This document shows, one piece after another, positions 10,176-21,548 of a DNA stretch of 64,000 nucleotides. The stretch is taken from the NCBI GenBank assembly GCA_004352715.1, contig SCFE01000101.1:433253-497252 (forward strand), given 5' to 3'. The stretch is from Hofstenia miamia. Taxonomy: Eukaryota; Xenacoelomorpha; Acoela. The stretch's first letter is position 1, and every line of letters starts with the position of its first letter. The notes under the pieces are model-generated. The model searched no databases. It was not told the origin of the DNA and was given only the letters and a program-made list of their open reading frames with translations. Made by a program: the position numbers and the translations under genes.

Positions 10176-10943
10176 TTACACTGTTGTCACCGAAAGCAAA
10201 GGGTGCAGCGAGCCAGGTGACATTTTGCCTCCATGAGCCAACAATTCTTGAATTGATAAAAAATTGTCTAATATTTTTTCTTTTCTTTCTCGCATCATTC
10301 GTTTCTTTTCTGAAAGTTCATGTTTAGGACTGTCTTGATTGCTTAACATATTTGCACGACATTTTTGCATGTAACTTCTTCGTCTTCTACTTTCTCTTGC
10401 CGCCGACAGATGGCGCTTACGCTCATCTCTTGACCAATATCGTCCCAATTTAACTTCACTCATCTGATCGTCATCTGTTGTCATGTTCCTATAAAGTTCT
10501 TCATTAGGTTTTTGTGCTCGGCGTTTTAACAAGCGTTGTCTTGATTTTTGGGGATTGTTTTGTGGTAGGAATGTTTTCTCTCCTGCGACCGAATCGTCAT
10601 CTCTGAGTTTTAAAAGCTGTAAATAGCTTCTATATTGCTGTCTTCCAGGTGATCTATATAACGAATCATTCTTGGCATTTTTCGTTGGCAATTTTGGACT
10701 GTTAACATTAGAGCTGTAATATCCAGAACTATCCATAATTCCATCATTCCATCTCCCGGAATCTGTTCGATGAGCTTTTGAACTTCTCTGCTTCCCTGAA
10801 ATGTCTCCCATCGTGGCAGATGTGGTCATTTCTGAACGTGGTTTAACCGGAGGTGGTTTATCTGAAAATGGGGATTTGCGATGGGAAGCTTGTTTGGTTT
10901 CCTCTTCTCTGCTCGCGCTTGATATTCCGCTGTCGTCATTATT
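10176..10943 (-). CDS. PDZRN3/4: PDZRN-like last exon: conserved C-terminal domain and PDZ-ligand tail
   Basis: Acceptor TGTTTAG at 10944; the exon runs 255 codons to TAA at 10176-10178. It starts NNDDSGISSASREEE, comparable to the acidic DSG stretch after PDZ2 in vertebrate PDZRN3. Next comes a Ser/Pro-rich region with YRSYLQLL (residues about 104-111; YQSYMQLI in vertebrates). From residue about 154 it reads MTTDDDQMSEVKLGRYWS, then DERKRHLSAARESRRRR and KEKILDNFLSIQELLAHG, the diagnostic family domain. The last five residues SVTTV are a class I PDZ ligand, identical to the vertebrate tail. The middle region between PDZ2 and this domain is much shorter than in vertebrates. Confidence 0.93.
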   Translation of the reverse strand, partial: NNDDSGISSASREEETKQASHRKSPFSDKPPPVKPRSEMTTSATMGDISGKQRSSKAHRTDSGRWNDGIMDSSGYYSSNVNSPKLPTKNAKNDSLYRSPGRQQYRSYLQLLKLRDDDSVAGEKTFLPQNNPQKSRQRLLKRRAQKPNEELYRNMTTDDDQMSEVKLGRYWSRDERKRHLSAARESRRRRSYMQKCRANMLSNQDSPKHELSEKKRMMRERKEKILDNFLSIQELLAHGGKMSPGSLHPLLSVTTV

Positions 10944-11831
10944 CTAAACAACAAAGTTATATTTATGCAAAAACGTTTGGTTGCGTAATTCTCAATTAAA
11001 AAGAGCACAATTGAAATCTCTTTGAACTTGGACTGCTTTCTATGAGACCTAAACTATATTTGGTTTGCTCACAGTATAATTATTTAGGGATATCTAAGCT
11101 TTTTACTTTGAGATGCCGCACTATAAAAATCTATTATACCTTCAATTTGTTCCGAAAACCATTGAAATGACCATGTATTTTCTACTTGGTTCGAAATAAA
11201 TGCAATGGTAATAAGGTTTCACATGCTTAAAAATGATATGTTGTTTATATTGAGTATATGGAGAAAATTTTGAAGATCATCTCTGCCTTAGCTGCGCTTA
11301 GAGCATTACTATTGTTTGTGGTACTGCAAATGGCCAGGACGTGATTAAAGTAGGCAATGTTTATACAAATATAAAGCTTTTTAATAGTTTTCAAAGGCAA
11401 CTGAATGATTACCATTCTAAAATATTGCAAGTCATATCGGATTTGAAAATCTTAACCCGATTACAAATGTGCTGTATAAGAAAAGCTTAAATAGGATTAT
11501 ACATCACAAGAACACTTCACATTTTGAATAATTTTTTAGGCATAGTAATACTGCTTCTCAATATCTTAACCTTCTTTGCAACAGAACATTTCAACAGAAT
11601 GTTTTTAAGAGGTGCTATCAATTGTTATCCAAACCAGGTTTGTTGTGGAAGCGGGAATCAGTGTTTAAGGCAATTCTTGCTACAAATTTCTAATTCCAAG
11701 TATCAAATTTTATCGGAATTTCAATTAGGAAGAAGCCTATTCATATCTTGCTATAGGCTGAAATATGACATTGACCACATTTTAATTCCTCTTGTCATAT
11801 AAAATACCTCTCAATAGTAGGATTTATATAT

Positions 11832-12303
11832 CAGGGTATTGACAAGAATCACATTTATCAACAACCCAGTGCAGTCAAGTATCTCAAGTGCGTGTCGTCA
11901 AGGTTATCAAGTATTCAGAAGAAAACAAGTATCTCAAGTATTTCCTTAATATCATTTACATGAATAATCCTATCGGTTGTAAATTTCAAACCAGAGTTTT
12001 CAAGTACTCGGTGGATTTAGTTTCTTTCAAAGTGCGATTAATATATTCCTGTTTTAATAAAAAATATCTTCGCAAAGTTGCTGCTGTAGCTGGTATGACC
12101 AGATATTGCTGAATTTCTGCTTGATTTTCTATTTCAAGTGTAGAGAGAGTGATACTTTTTGCAACAAATTTTCTAAAACACAATCATAAAAAGCCGACAG
12201 GTCAATGAATTATAGTATTAAGTACTTGAAAGTACTTCTGAAATTTTTCAAGTAAAATTTTCAAGTACAATATTTGAGCATTAAGTTCTTGGTCAATATC
12301 ATG
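11832..12303. mobile_element. hAT-like MITE inside a PDZRN intron
   Basis: The left end is CAGGGTATTGACAAGAA at 11832. The right end, read on the complement from 12303, is CATGATATTGACCAAGAA. The flanks TTATATAT (11824-11831) and ATATATAT (12304-12311) match at 7 of 8 bases, fitting the 8-bp target duplication of hAT elements. The CAGGG start is also hAT-like. Subterminal CAAGTA/AAGTACT motifs repeat in both halves (11874-12010 and 12218-12285), as common in hAT elements. No transposase is present. Part of the target site is itself TA-rich, which weakens the duplication evidence. Confidence 0.6.
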
Positions 12304-12700
12304 ATATATATATATATACAAAAATTTATACTAAGATACATAATTATTACTGATTTACAAATAATCTAAACAAAAAGGAAGATTGAATAGAAAAAATTCT
12401 CATGCAAGATAAAATTTGTATGGTACAGAGACATATAATCGGAATCATGAATAAAGTGTCATCCATGCTACTCAATTATGTATTACAAAAAACATGTAAG
12501 AATCGATAATAGCGGTTATGGGTTCTACAGATTAAAATCCAGTGTAGTTTTCCTTAAGTCATAAACATAAAATTTTGAGAAAATTAGCACCTGATTATTT
12601 TTAGATATATGTGCTGATATAACTTCTTCATCTTGACTGAAGATGTAATCATACATCTAAATCAAAGAATTTTATTAAGTTTTAAAAAGAAGCGACATAC

Positions 12701-12862
12701 ATGAGGTGTTGGCCTTGCAAGACACAATGTAAATTCTGTTTCATGTGAGTTAAAAATCTGGGCTGCCTGCTCACAGCTTTGAACAGCTTTGCCGTTTATT
12801 TCAACGATTTCATCGCCCGGGTGGATTGATCCGCTACGAAAAGCTATTCCATTTTCTTCTAA
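12701..12862 (-). CDS. PDZRN3/4: PDZRN-like exon: second half of a PDZ domain
   Basis: 54 codons, phase 0 at both ends. Acceptor TTTTTAG before TTAGAAGAAAAT; donor CAT/GTATGT. It reads LEENGIAFRSGSIHPGDEIV, then EINGKAVQSCEQAAQIF and FTLCLARP. The GD and EING motifs mark the PDZ carboxylate-pocket core and the last strand ends in ARP, as in PDZ2 of vertebrate PDZRN3 (GDRIIQING, then LLIARP). Splicing to 10943 keeps the frame. Confidence 0.9.
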
Positions 12863-13069
12863 CTAAAAATCAATGAATTGAAAAAACAAAACCCAACCAA
12901 TACAAAAAAGTCACCATTTTTTAATTTCGCTTAAGCATTAAGTTCAACTTTACTTTGTATTAAAAAATGTCATAGATGAAATTCATAAAAATCTAATTGT
13001 TTTATAGATTTGATGTTTTTTACATAAATACAAAAACAAGTTTATTCCCAATTTAGAGTGTGTACTTAC

Positions 13070-13159
13070 TTCTGATACGTATACACTCATTTCTTCTTCA
13101 CCTCGGCAAAGAGTCATGCCAACCTGGTCTGATTTGTTTGTCTTCTTTAAATGGACTTC
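13070..13159 (-). CDS. PDZRN3/4: PDZRN-like exon: first half of a PDZ domain
   Basis: 30 codons, phase 0 at both ends. Acceptor CAATTTAG; donor GAA/GTAAGT. It reads EVHLKKTNKSDQVGMTLC, then RGEEEMSVYVSE. The ligand-binding loop GMTL corresponds to GLTV of vertebrate PDZ2, and the exon joins the next one to give one complete PDZ domain of about 84 residues. Confidence 0.9.
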
Positions 13160-14070
13160 CTAAATTGTTGATATGAACAAAGGAATAGTTGAATTTGAAC
13201 ATTACATAACAACTCTAATTTTTTGATGTTGTGATTTTGAAAATTCGGTTGGCCTCACAAAATATTTTGATGCATGGCATTAGAGAATGGTTTCATTTTC
13301 ATAACTTTTTATATTCTGATAATTTCTAGAAAAGGGGGGAGGATTGCAATAATGCTCTATATATTTATTTATATTTGAATATAAATACCTTAGATGTATG
13401 ACTATACCAGGGATTCTCATTGGGGTGAAATTTAGCTCAGGGGTGAATTTCGGGGTTTCAAGAGAAGGAAGGGTATACTGGAGATGCTCTTGGCTGAATA
13501 TGGTAAATCCATTGTAACCGCCTCCAGGGAACCTTGACATTTTGAAATTTTGTGAATGAGGGGGTGAATGAGATTTGGACAAATGGCAAAAGTGCGAATC
13601 GGTCAAGCAAGTCTGTGAACCCCTCCACTATACTGTGCCATGGCATAGTTTAAGAATCCCCATACTTATGAGGAAAAAGAAACATATATAAGTTTTTCTT
13701 GAAAAGAATAAAATTCCGGATAAATTAGGCTTATATAAATAGGAATGTTGGTAGATAATGTCAGGCAATGAAAAAATTTTCAAGAGGTGGTCCATCGAAA
13801 TTCTAAGAGTTGGTTTGCCTTGTAAAAATACAAGAAAAACCTCTGATTGCCTTACAGGCAAATAAGAACTATGTAGATAATATTTAGCCTTTCTGCAAAA
13901 AGAAGAACTAATTGGTCACTTTGTGTTGTTTTAGGTTTAGGTAATCTTTTCTATATTTGAACATTTGTAAAAAACTATTGCCCTGCTTTCAACACACTCT
14001 TGGAAACGGAAACAATGATATGACGTAGTATAGAAACAGTAGCGCAGTTATTTAAATATAATGTACTAAC

Positions 14071-14135
14071 GCTAAATTCAAGTTCAAAAGGAGGAATGTC
14101 AAAATCGTCTCCGAAAATGTCATTGTCGTCTCTGT
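14071..14135 (-). CDS. PDZRN3/4: PDZRN-like exon: acidic linker before the PDZ domain
   Basis: 65 bases. Acceptor TTGCAG; donor AGC/GTTAGT (a weaker donor). The first two bases complete a codon begun in the previous exon. It then reads RDDNDIFGDDFDIPPFELEFS, joined in frame to EVHLKK of the next exon. An acidic linker ending just before PDZ2 is also found in vertebrate PDZRN3 (ELELEEVDL). Confidence 0.75.
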
Positions 14136-14227
14136 CTGCAATTTCCGCACATGAAGCAAATGAAAGGATATCAGATAAACTAAAATGCAATTAATAATTC
14201 TGTGCAATATTAGATTTATGTTAACAC

Positions 14228-14288
14228 CATTTGTAGAAATATCTAAATCTCCTGATTTTATAGAATTTAAGCTTTTCTTTTCTAATAA
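14228..14288 (-). CDS. PDZRN3/4: PDZRN-like exon: short linker
   Basis: 61 bases, phase 0 in, phase 1 out. Acceptor GTTGCAG with a pyrimidine-rich tract; donor AATG/GTGTTA. It reads LLEKKSLNSIKSGDLDISTN, and the last G joins AC of the next exon to make Asp. No family similarity is visible in so short a linker; support is from splice sites, phase agreement and position. Confidence 0.55.
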
Positions 14289-14610
14289 CTGCAACAAAGC
14301 AAAAGTATGTATAAATATGAACTGATGTACATACTAAAGATAAATTTAAAAGTGTAAAGGATTTGAATTGAAATAAGATATTAAGCGTTATAAATGTAAG
14401 TGATGCATGATTTTTTAAAAAATCAAATATCTATTTAATTAAGCTCAAATGTATGAGGGTTTTTAAAATTTTAGGAACTCGTACTCCTGATCTAATAATG
14501 ATCTCTAAACAATAAAAATAACATGATTGAGAAGTATCTCTTCTTTCATTTACGTTCTACAGTGTCAGCAGTCGTGGATCAATTGAGATGCGTTTTTGAC
14601 CAAAGTCTCC

Positions 14611-14612
<2 letters not shown>

Positions 14613-14675
<63 letters not shown>

Positions 14676-14770
14676 NNNNNNNNNNNNNNNNNNNNNNNNN
14701 NNNNNNNNNNNNNNNNNNNNNNNNNNNNNNNNNNNNNNNNNNNNNNNNNNNNNTATATATATATATATAT
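14613..14770. repeat. (TA)n microsatellite with a 78-base assembly gap
   Basis: TA runs on both sides of the Ns at 14676-14753. The gap is evidently unresolved microsatellite. The open frames called across it are meaningless. Confidence 0.95.
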
Positions 14771-15550
14771 GAATTAGATATCAAGTTATTATCTTATTTC
14801 CGAGCAAGTTTTTAAAGTAATACAAAGGAAATATTTTGACGTAAATTTGTTGGAAGTTTAATTGAATTCAATGGTAAAAAATAGACAATGCTGATTTATA
14901 CAGTTTAATCAAAGTTCCCCTTCTAATAACAGCGACTCTATGCCTATGAAGCTTGTCCATTATCCACAATATATTTTCAATTTCTTATTCTTTTTTGGAA
15001 CCTCAGTTTGAAATAGCTTTTAATAAACTCTCTAATGTACAATCATAAAGAGTTCAATATTTCGTTAAAGGAAGGACTAAAATTCGTGGAAATTCAATAC
15101 AATTTGCGCATTATGCAAAATTGCAAAAAGGTTTATATTCAAATGCACAATGATATGCAATTTACAAATTGTCAACTCAAATATTCAATTTAAAGTTACA
15201 GTGATATTCCGTTTTGCTCTTGCTTAGTCCCGGCTTCACTCTTGTTAGTTTGTGTTTTTGGAGTTTATAATATTTATTTCTGCAGTTATATATTTTCAAC
15301 AGTTTTAGAAAAAATTTAGTGAACGAATACATTCTGAAAATTTTAATTTTCAATAAAATTCGCGAATTTTTTAAGCTGAACAAATGGGCAGCCTTTTAAC
15401 AAAGAGTCCATAGCCATATTGACCCATATTACATCCCAGAGATGGGCCAAAATGAATTTTTGAACTTTCAATAAGTTGATTGTATTTAATTACACAAATT
15501 CGCAATTAACTGTTATCTGTAAATTTAACACAACTATAAATCTATTGAGC
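14771..15550. other. AT-rich stretch between the two minus-strand genes
   Basis: No exon could be supported. The Lys/Ile-rich open frame at 15177-15383 has no recognisable similarity. Confidence 0.5.
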
Positions 15551-15556
15551 TTTATT
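15551..15556 (-). terminator. Possible poly(A) signal of the nested gene
   Basis: AATAAA on the minus strand, about 117 bases past the TAG at 15673. Confidence 0.4.
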
Positions 15557-15672
15557 GTATAATTAAATTGACATAGAAGATAGTATCTAAAAACTGAAAA
15601 CTCACTACAATTAATTGTCTCGTTTCAAACAAATAACCTAAATTTTTTAGATGATTATAACGCAAGAGCTAA

Positions 15673-15868
15673 CTAAAATCTAAAAGCAGCAAAAGATTCA
15701 GGAATGTCTCCTTTTATATTTTCGTTCCTAAGCAGCCTTCGACGCCACGACCGCTGACTTTGGTCAAGTAGCGCCTCAATGGTGTTGGCAGGTCTATCTA
15801 CATATAGAGAAACTGTTAAGGTGTCTTTGCAAATCCAATGAGCTTTAAGCCTTGTCTGAGCATTAGGC
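15673..15868 (-). CDS. Last exon of an unidentified gene inside the large PDZRN intron
   Basis: The minus strand has acceptor CTTTTTAG at 15869-15870, then 64 open codons and TAG. It reads LKAHWICKDTLTVSLYVD, then RPANTIEALLDQSQRSWRRR and GDIPESFAAFRF. The GC content and residue mix (Trp, Cys, Pro, Arg) stand out from the AT-rich surroundings. An alternative acceptor CTCAG would start the exon at 15855 in phase 0, which fits the upstream candidates better. No usable donor precedes the stop, so this is a terminal exon and not a PDZRN exon. I do not recognise the protein. Confidence 0.65.
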
Positions 15869-15934
15869 CTAAAAAGAATTTAAAATTTAATAAAAAAATT
15901 GGGATTTTCAATCAAAAATATGTATTCTTTAGGG

Positions 15935-16150
15935 GTGTACGCAGGATTTTCTGAAGGGGAACATATCAGTTGTGATCAATTTGAATGACCAGAAGCAAAA
16001 TGTTAAAAATATTGAAAAAATAGGCCCTGAAAATAGATCTTGACACTTATTTTTTTAATATTATTTTATTTTTTATAAGAACTTTTTGATTTAAACAATT
16101 AATATCAACATTATAAGCTTGACAGGTAGACAATCCCCCATGTCTAGGCA
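15935..16150. repeat. GTACGCAGG-type repeat fragment
   Basis: Starts AGGGGTGTACGCAGGATTTTC and shares the GTACGCAGG-TTTTC start with the element at 53904. A CAATCCCCCATG patch near 16131 may be its other end. It lies in an intron of the nested gene. Confidence 0.45.
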
Positions 16151-16799
16151 CAGCAATCAACTTTAGTACATATTCGCAACATTACATTCCAGCATGTTCA
16201 CCAATAGATGCGTACATTCCTTCATGGTTTCCAAATTTCCTAATGGTCTTGGAAAAAAAAATTGGAAATGTGAGAAAACGGTTGTCCTTCTAAAATAACA
16301 ACGGGCTGCTTAAGGCTAATATCAATCACCTAAATAGTATATCAAATTGGTTGCAATGAAATTGTTTTGCCCATTAACATTAGAATTTTTGTTTTAATTA
16401 TGCTATCCGAACAAATGTTTCCATTAGCATCAAGTTATGAGGCGTAAAATAGTTTTCCATGTTGAAAATGACTAAAGTTATTTAAAAATTTATTTATTTA
16501 ACAAAAATATCCGAGCGTCGAACAATTAACTCAGTTGGAAGTAACAGAACTCTGAGCAGAAGTTTACAGGAAATTAATGAAAACTACATCAAAGTTCTAT
16601 CACACACACGCTCTTTATCATTCCTGTAAAAATTAGTGTCGACTATAAGCTCAAATAATTTTATCAAGAAATTCTTTCAAAGTCACAGACAATAATACTC
16701 CAAAATATTAATGATAGTGTATTCAGGAATAAGATATTTATTAATTAATGCAATATACATCACACGGTAGATATGTACTTAATAATTTTTTTCCATAAT

Positions 16800-16927
16800 A
16801 ATTTCACATCTCCTGTGACTGTCCTCGCTGCCGTAAAACTTGACTTGTTTTTATTTTTTTGTTGTGTATGCCTTCAACGGCTAAATAAAGTCATTGATTA
16901 TTATTATTATTATTATTATTATTATTT
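16800..16927 (+). mobile_element. 3' end of a LINE retrotransposon
   Basis: A short fragment with a GC-richer 3'UTR-like segment (GCCTTCAACGGCTAAATAAAG, then TCATTG) runs straight into (ATT)n at 16898-16927. A 3' terminus ending in a trinucleotide microsatellite without a poly(A) tail is typical of several non-LTR clades. No coding sequence is present; it is a severely 5'-truncated copy. Confidence 0.5.
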
Positions 16928-17556
16928 GATATATCTGCTTTCATTGTAAAAATTAGACTTGTAGATTAAGAATCATTCACTTCAACTAGGGATAGCTAGA
17001 ATACTAACAACCTGCAAGAGCACCATGCTGGGAAAAATAAGTAGGCTTAGAAACATGTGATCCGCAAATAATTCTATTTTTCTACCTTTATATTATACTG
17101 AGCAGTGAAAATCATCCCTTCATTTCTTCTGGTTTCATTAATATATGCCTTTTCAAGTACTTATCGATCCTACAAAAATAGGACTTGAAGAACTTAAATT
17201 AACTCTTTAAAGTTTTGAATTTGTCATAATTTTCTTATATATTAATTAGTACAATAAATAAAAATATAAATGCACAATTTTTAATTGCATACATTATTTT
17301 GTGTGATGGTGATTCTAGTAATTGTTCTATTCCATATACACGGTTTTAAAGGAACCCTACTTAGTTCTCTAAATTGTTGTATTTGAGTTGACCTTGTAAA
17401 GTAACAATACAATTTGTAGAGGAAAGAATTTTTCCAAAAAATGGAAAATTCCACTTTTATAAATTATTGAATATTTATTTTTCTTCTAAACCGTTGACAT
17501 AAGCTATTCAATGTATTGTTCTACATCGCTATAGTCAACGATTTATTTACATCGTT

Positions 17557-18130
17557 TCAAACGTTATGACACTGCTGGTATAAATATTTAATAAGGGACA
17601 CAGTAACTGAGAGGCAAAATTGTAACTGGACGAATTTGATTTTGTTTCCTTCAAACATGGCGCCCATTTGTTTTGTTAAGCTGACAAGGATTGTAAATTT
17701 ATAGGATATTTGCCTCGTTTCTTGCAAAATAAAGCAAATAATGGGAATCATTTCTTTGACACAAAAGAAGAGCGAATAACAGCAGACTCTGAAAGATCAA
17801 CTGTAATTAGCGAGAAATATACGCCTAATTCAAGTCTTAATTATAATAATTTAGAAAAATATGCTGTAAATACAATTACAAATTAATTAGACCAATATTG
17901 CTTGTATACGTTTATACCTATGTATACTTTTTATCGGGTAAGATAACTCTTAAACTAAACACATTTGTGCTCATCCGTCAAAAGCCCAAAATGACAACCC
18001 TTTTCACAAATCAGAATAAATCCTGTGCTGATGTAGTTCTGTTACTTCTCCGAAGGCACATGCCTAATCCGGCACCTGATTATGACATTGCTGGCTGCTG
18101 CCCACTAGTGGCTTGTTATCATTATTAAAC
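17557..18130. other. No supported gene
   Basis: Open frames on both strands (minus 17557-17751, plus 17898-18128) have no recognisable motif. The GC-richer patch near 18040-18130 could be a repeat fragment. Confidence 0.4.
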
Positions 18131-18139
18131 CGCGCCCGC

Positions 18140-18220
18140 GATACTATACGTATACTACAACGTATACTATACATGTATACTATACGTATAAACTGTATAC
18201 CATTTTCGTGGTATACGCAT
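18140..18220. repeat. Cluster of GTATAC palindromes
   Basis: TATACGTATAC, GTATACTATACATGTATAC and GGTATACG follow within 80 bases, with internal self-complementarity. It resembles a small hairpin-forming repeat. Confidence 0.6.
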
Positions 18221-18411
18221 ATCGTCCGTACACTATCTCCAAGCCTAAGATTAAAGTTGGAAGGCTTGAGAAATGGACACCACTATTGGTGAACATTCTC
18301 GAACATAATGTTGAAAATTTGTACTAAGGTGTATGCTGTGACTGAAGAACTTGAAAAGTTTCACTATTTTTCATTGAACATTCTAATTTTTAAAAAGTCT
18401 TAAATACTCAC

Positions 18412-18450
18412 TATTCCTAAAGCGGTCCAAGTAATTAGGACTTCAGAAGC
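18412..18450 (-). CDS. Candidate micro-exon of the nested gene
   Basis: 39 bases open in one frame, reading ASEVLITWTALGI. Acceptor TTACTTCTACAG and donor ATA/GTGAGT are good. Phase 0 at both ends fits the alternative end of the exon at 19742 and the alternative start of the exon at 15855. Recognition is from splice sites alone. Confidence 0.35.
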
Positions 18451-18659
18451 CTGTAGAAGTAACATGGAACCTTAACTGTTTTCTATATGTATATAGACAA
18501 CCAGAACCCATTGGGACACATCTCAATGAGGAAGCTCACTGTTAAAGTGCGATATTTTTTGGTTCGATTTTTTCGTTTGTGAGTTGCAAGCGTTAAACTT
18601 TTTTTCAAGAAACCATAAAAAATTTAAGCATTTCCATGCAGTGTAAGGCTACGTGATTT

Positions 18660-18890
18660 TAGCAATCTTGAGATAATTTATATAAGCAGGGCTGTGCTCC
18701 GAAATAGATTAACAGGGGGTTCTAAATGTGAGTATTTTAATATAAGGTTATATTTCGACCAAATTTAATTTCTTAACAAACCGTAATATTAATCCAACAA
18801 ACGGGACTGGCTTCTGCATCGAATTCAACAAGGTATGCTAAACCCCCCTGAGCACCCCTTCCAGGCCACTCCTGGATCTAACTAATAATT
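18660..18890. repeat. Possible MITE remnant with G-run and C-run ends
   Basis: A CAGGGGGTTCT block near 18712 faces ACCCCCCTGAGCACCCCTTCC near 18841. The ends are roughly inverted, but I could not align clean termini. Confidence 0.25.
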
Positions 18891-19741
18891 GGCCAACCGT
18901 AAAACTCATTTTGTATTAATCGATATATACGATTTGTGATTTTGATAATCATGGAGCAAATTTTTAAGAAAGTATTTGTACAAAGTTCACATGGTATTTT
19001 CTTTTGCAGCAATATATTTTAACAATACATGCATATAAAGATCGAAAGGACTCTAGCAAACATGTTGAAGCTAGGTAGTTTGCTGATGCTGTAATCAGTG
19101 TTTCCAAACTTCGTATTGTATATCTAATAGAATAGTATTGCTCATTTGAAACTAATTATTTTATTTAGAAGCGTCTTGCACGAAACGTAAATTTTCTCAA
19201 CTAAAAAGGTCAAAATCCATTGTTGCAGTGATTTTTTAACCTCCTGGCTATAATTTTGCAAAATGTTTTGACATTTTTGCCTAAATAATCACACCTATTA
19301 AAAATGTACGTCATAAGGAGCAAGGTAAATGAAAAGTGGCATGCAATCTTTGAATTTAATAGAAAGTGTTATTTAATTTTTTTTATGTTCTTCAAACAGA
19401 AAAATGCAGTTATTTTAATACCATGTTTTTCTTCTCAACAAATAATTATTTTAAAAATTTTTTCTTACAGTCTAAGTAGTTTCAAATTTCCTGAATTTAT
19501 TGCCAAAAACTAATGAGTAATTTCGCTTTCAGAATCTTGGTTTATATGCTATATGAAATGACGTCTCCGTTCATATAGAATTTATGGACTAAATTTTTTA
19601 AATATAAAAAGAAGAAAGCTTAGCAAAATATTTTCAATAACTATTGAATGTTGTTTACTCATTTGTTAAAATAGAATAATCATGTCCTATTAAAATCTAC
19701 AAGTAGAATGTCAGAAATTTGTTGCGTGGTATGTTGTTGAC

Positions 19742-19883
19742 ATAAATAAGCGTTGGCACAAAATGTGTAAAAGAACCTGTCGCTTTGATCTTCCATCCAA
19801 GTGCGCCAATCAACCTCGTCAGTTTGAGAAGAACATTCGCGGCAAGATCGTCTATCGGCTGACAGTTTGTGAACGGGTCTTTC
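19742..19883 (-). CDS. Internal exon of the unidentified nested gene
   Basis: Acceptor ATGTTTAG at 19884-19885. The frame reads KDPFTNCQPIDDLAANVL, then LKLTRLIGALGWKIKATGSF and THFVPTLIY. GC content and residue mix are clearly higher-complexity than the flanks. The donor is ambiguous: TAT/GTCAAC at 19741 (phase 0) or ACAG/GTTCTT at 19776 (phase 1). I do not recognise the protein; it is not PDZ-like. Confidence 0.6.
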
Positions 19884-20350
19884 CTAAACATTATTAAATA
19901 TTCACTCTAAAGATAAGAAACCAAAACAATTAATAGGAATTTTAAAAATTGCAAAAATATTAGAGATTTTAGTGTTAATTCTTAATAAACATGCACAACT
20001 TGAAAATGATAACACGATATTGTGTAAATTAGTTTTGCTTAGGTCTGATAGCAAAGCTAGCTGACATGTGAAACAAATTTTAAGTAGTTTATTTTCCATT
20101 AACCAAAATTGATTTCTAGTGTCCTTATAAATTCATAATCATATGAGAAACAGTAGACACATCAGAGTTGAAGAAGAGAAGTGATCAATAACATGGCACA
20201 GCATTCCAGAACCTCTGAAATATTGCAAAATAGACCTTTAATGCAAGTATACATTTTTAACAACTTTGTTTTCAATTTATTTAATCTTTTATAAAGTATT
20301 ATATTTGTTAACAGTAAGAAATTATATTTCTGAAAAAATAAGCTTTTGAA

Positions 20351-20354
<4 letters not shown>

Positions 20355-20382
<28 letters not shown>
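20355..20382. repeat. (TA)n microsatellite
   Basis: TA run of about 28 bp. Confidence 0.95.
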
Positions 20383-20385
<3 letters not shown>

Positions 20386-21507
20386 ATGTATAGAATTCTC
20401 CCATGCCCTTCTTGACTCGGCACTAATAGAGATACATTGAATAAACTTAGTAAACAAAGGAATGATCGACAATTGCGATTTTTTATGATTTTAAGACTAG
20501 TGCTCGAAGCATATATAAACGCATTACAAATCTTAAAATTTAGAAGTAATATCAATAGCCTGTCAAAATTCTCCCTCTTCAAGCACAAAATATAAACCAA
20601 ATGAATATGAATTTATTATTCTGAAAATAAATGCATTAATTTAATAATGAATAACAAACACTTGTAAAAGTTAGAAATATATCCAAAAAACGTTTTTGGG
20701 ACGCAGTTGAACCATTTCCAAGATGCAATAGTAAAATAAAATAAACCAAAGAAATACAGAATGAAAATCTCTACAATTTATTATCTTCAGATTAAATTTA
20801 GCAGCATACACTGCTAACTGAGGTAATTGTATGTATATTTGTCTTCACACTAGACATTCTATTAAAACTTTTTATTCAATCAAATTTAAATTTAAATATA
20901 TTGCATTTCCATTCCAATGTTAAATTCATTGAATATACAATTACCAAATAATAAAACTTTACAACCAAATTAATTTATTGAGTCATTCTAACGTATCTTA
21001 TATTAATTTTTTGCAAGGACAGCTCTCAGGGGCTAACCTTGATATGCATGTAGAATAAAAATAATTAAATTGGCACAATCTTTAGAAAGCCTTGAAGAAA
21101 TCTTTCGTCATTAAGATAACTACATAATTTCCTAACTTTTATTGTTGAAAAATTTATATAATTATTGCTGTTATAAATTTACATGGAAAGATAATAAAAT
21201 TCGATGAATTAGAGAAAGTTGTGAAATTCAGATTTTATAGGTCAGAGAAATTATCGAGAATAAGAGACGTTGGTCTGAGTCATTCTTCTGATTTTGAAAT
21301 TAAATTATTTCGTTAAAAGAAATTGAATTTCATTTATCAGAAGGCTCTAATTTAAATTAAGCATTGTTTGTTTGTGAGGATAGAAATTAGCTGTGAAAAA
21401 ATGATGCCAAAATTTTTAAAATAAAAATTTTTCATGATTTAAGCTAATTGAATACAATAACCAAATAACGAAACTCTCTATTCGAGTTTAAAAAAAAATT
21501 TTTAAAT

Positions 21508-21512
<5 letters not shown>

Positions 21513-21545
<33 letters not shown>
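21513..21545. repeat. (TA)n microsatellite
   Basis: TA run of about 33 bp. Confidence 0.95.

Positions 21546-21548
<3 letters not shown>

Noticed and set aside
14523-14784. Open frames through Ile-Tyr tracts, also at 6692, 20322, 21444, 49869 and 58515
   Set aside because: They arise from (TA)n microsatellites, several interrupted by Ns.
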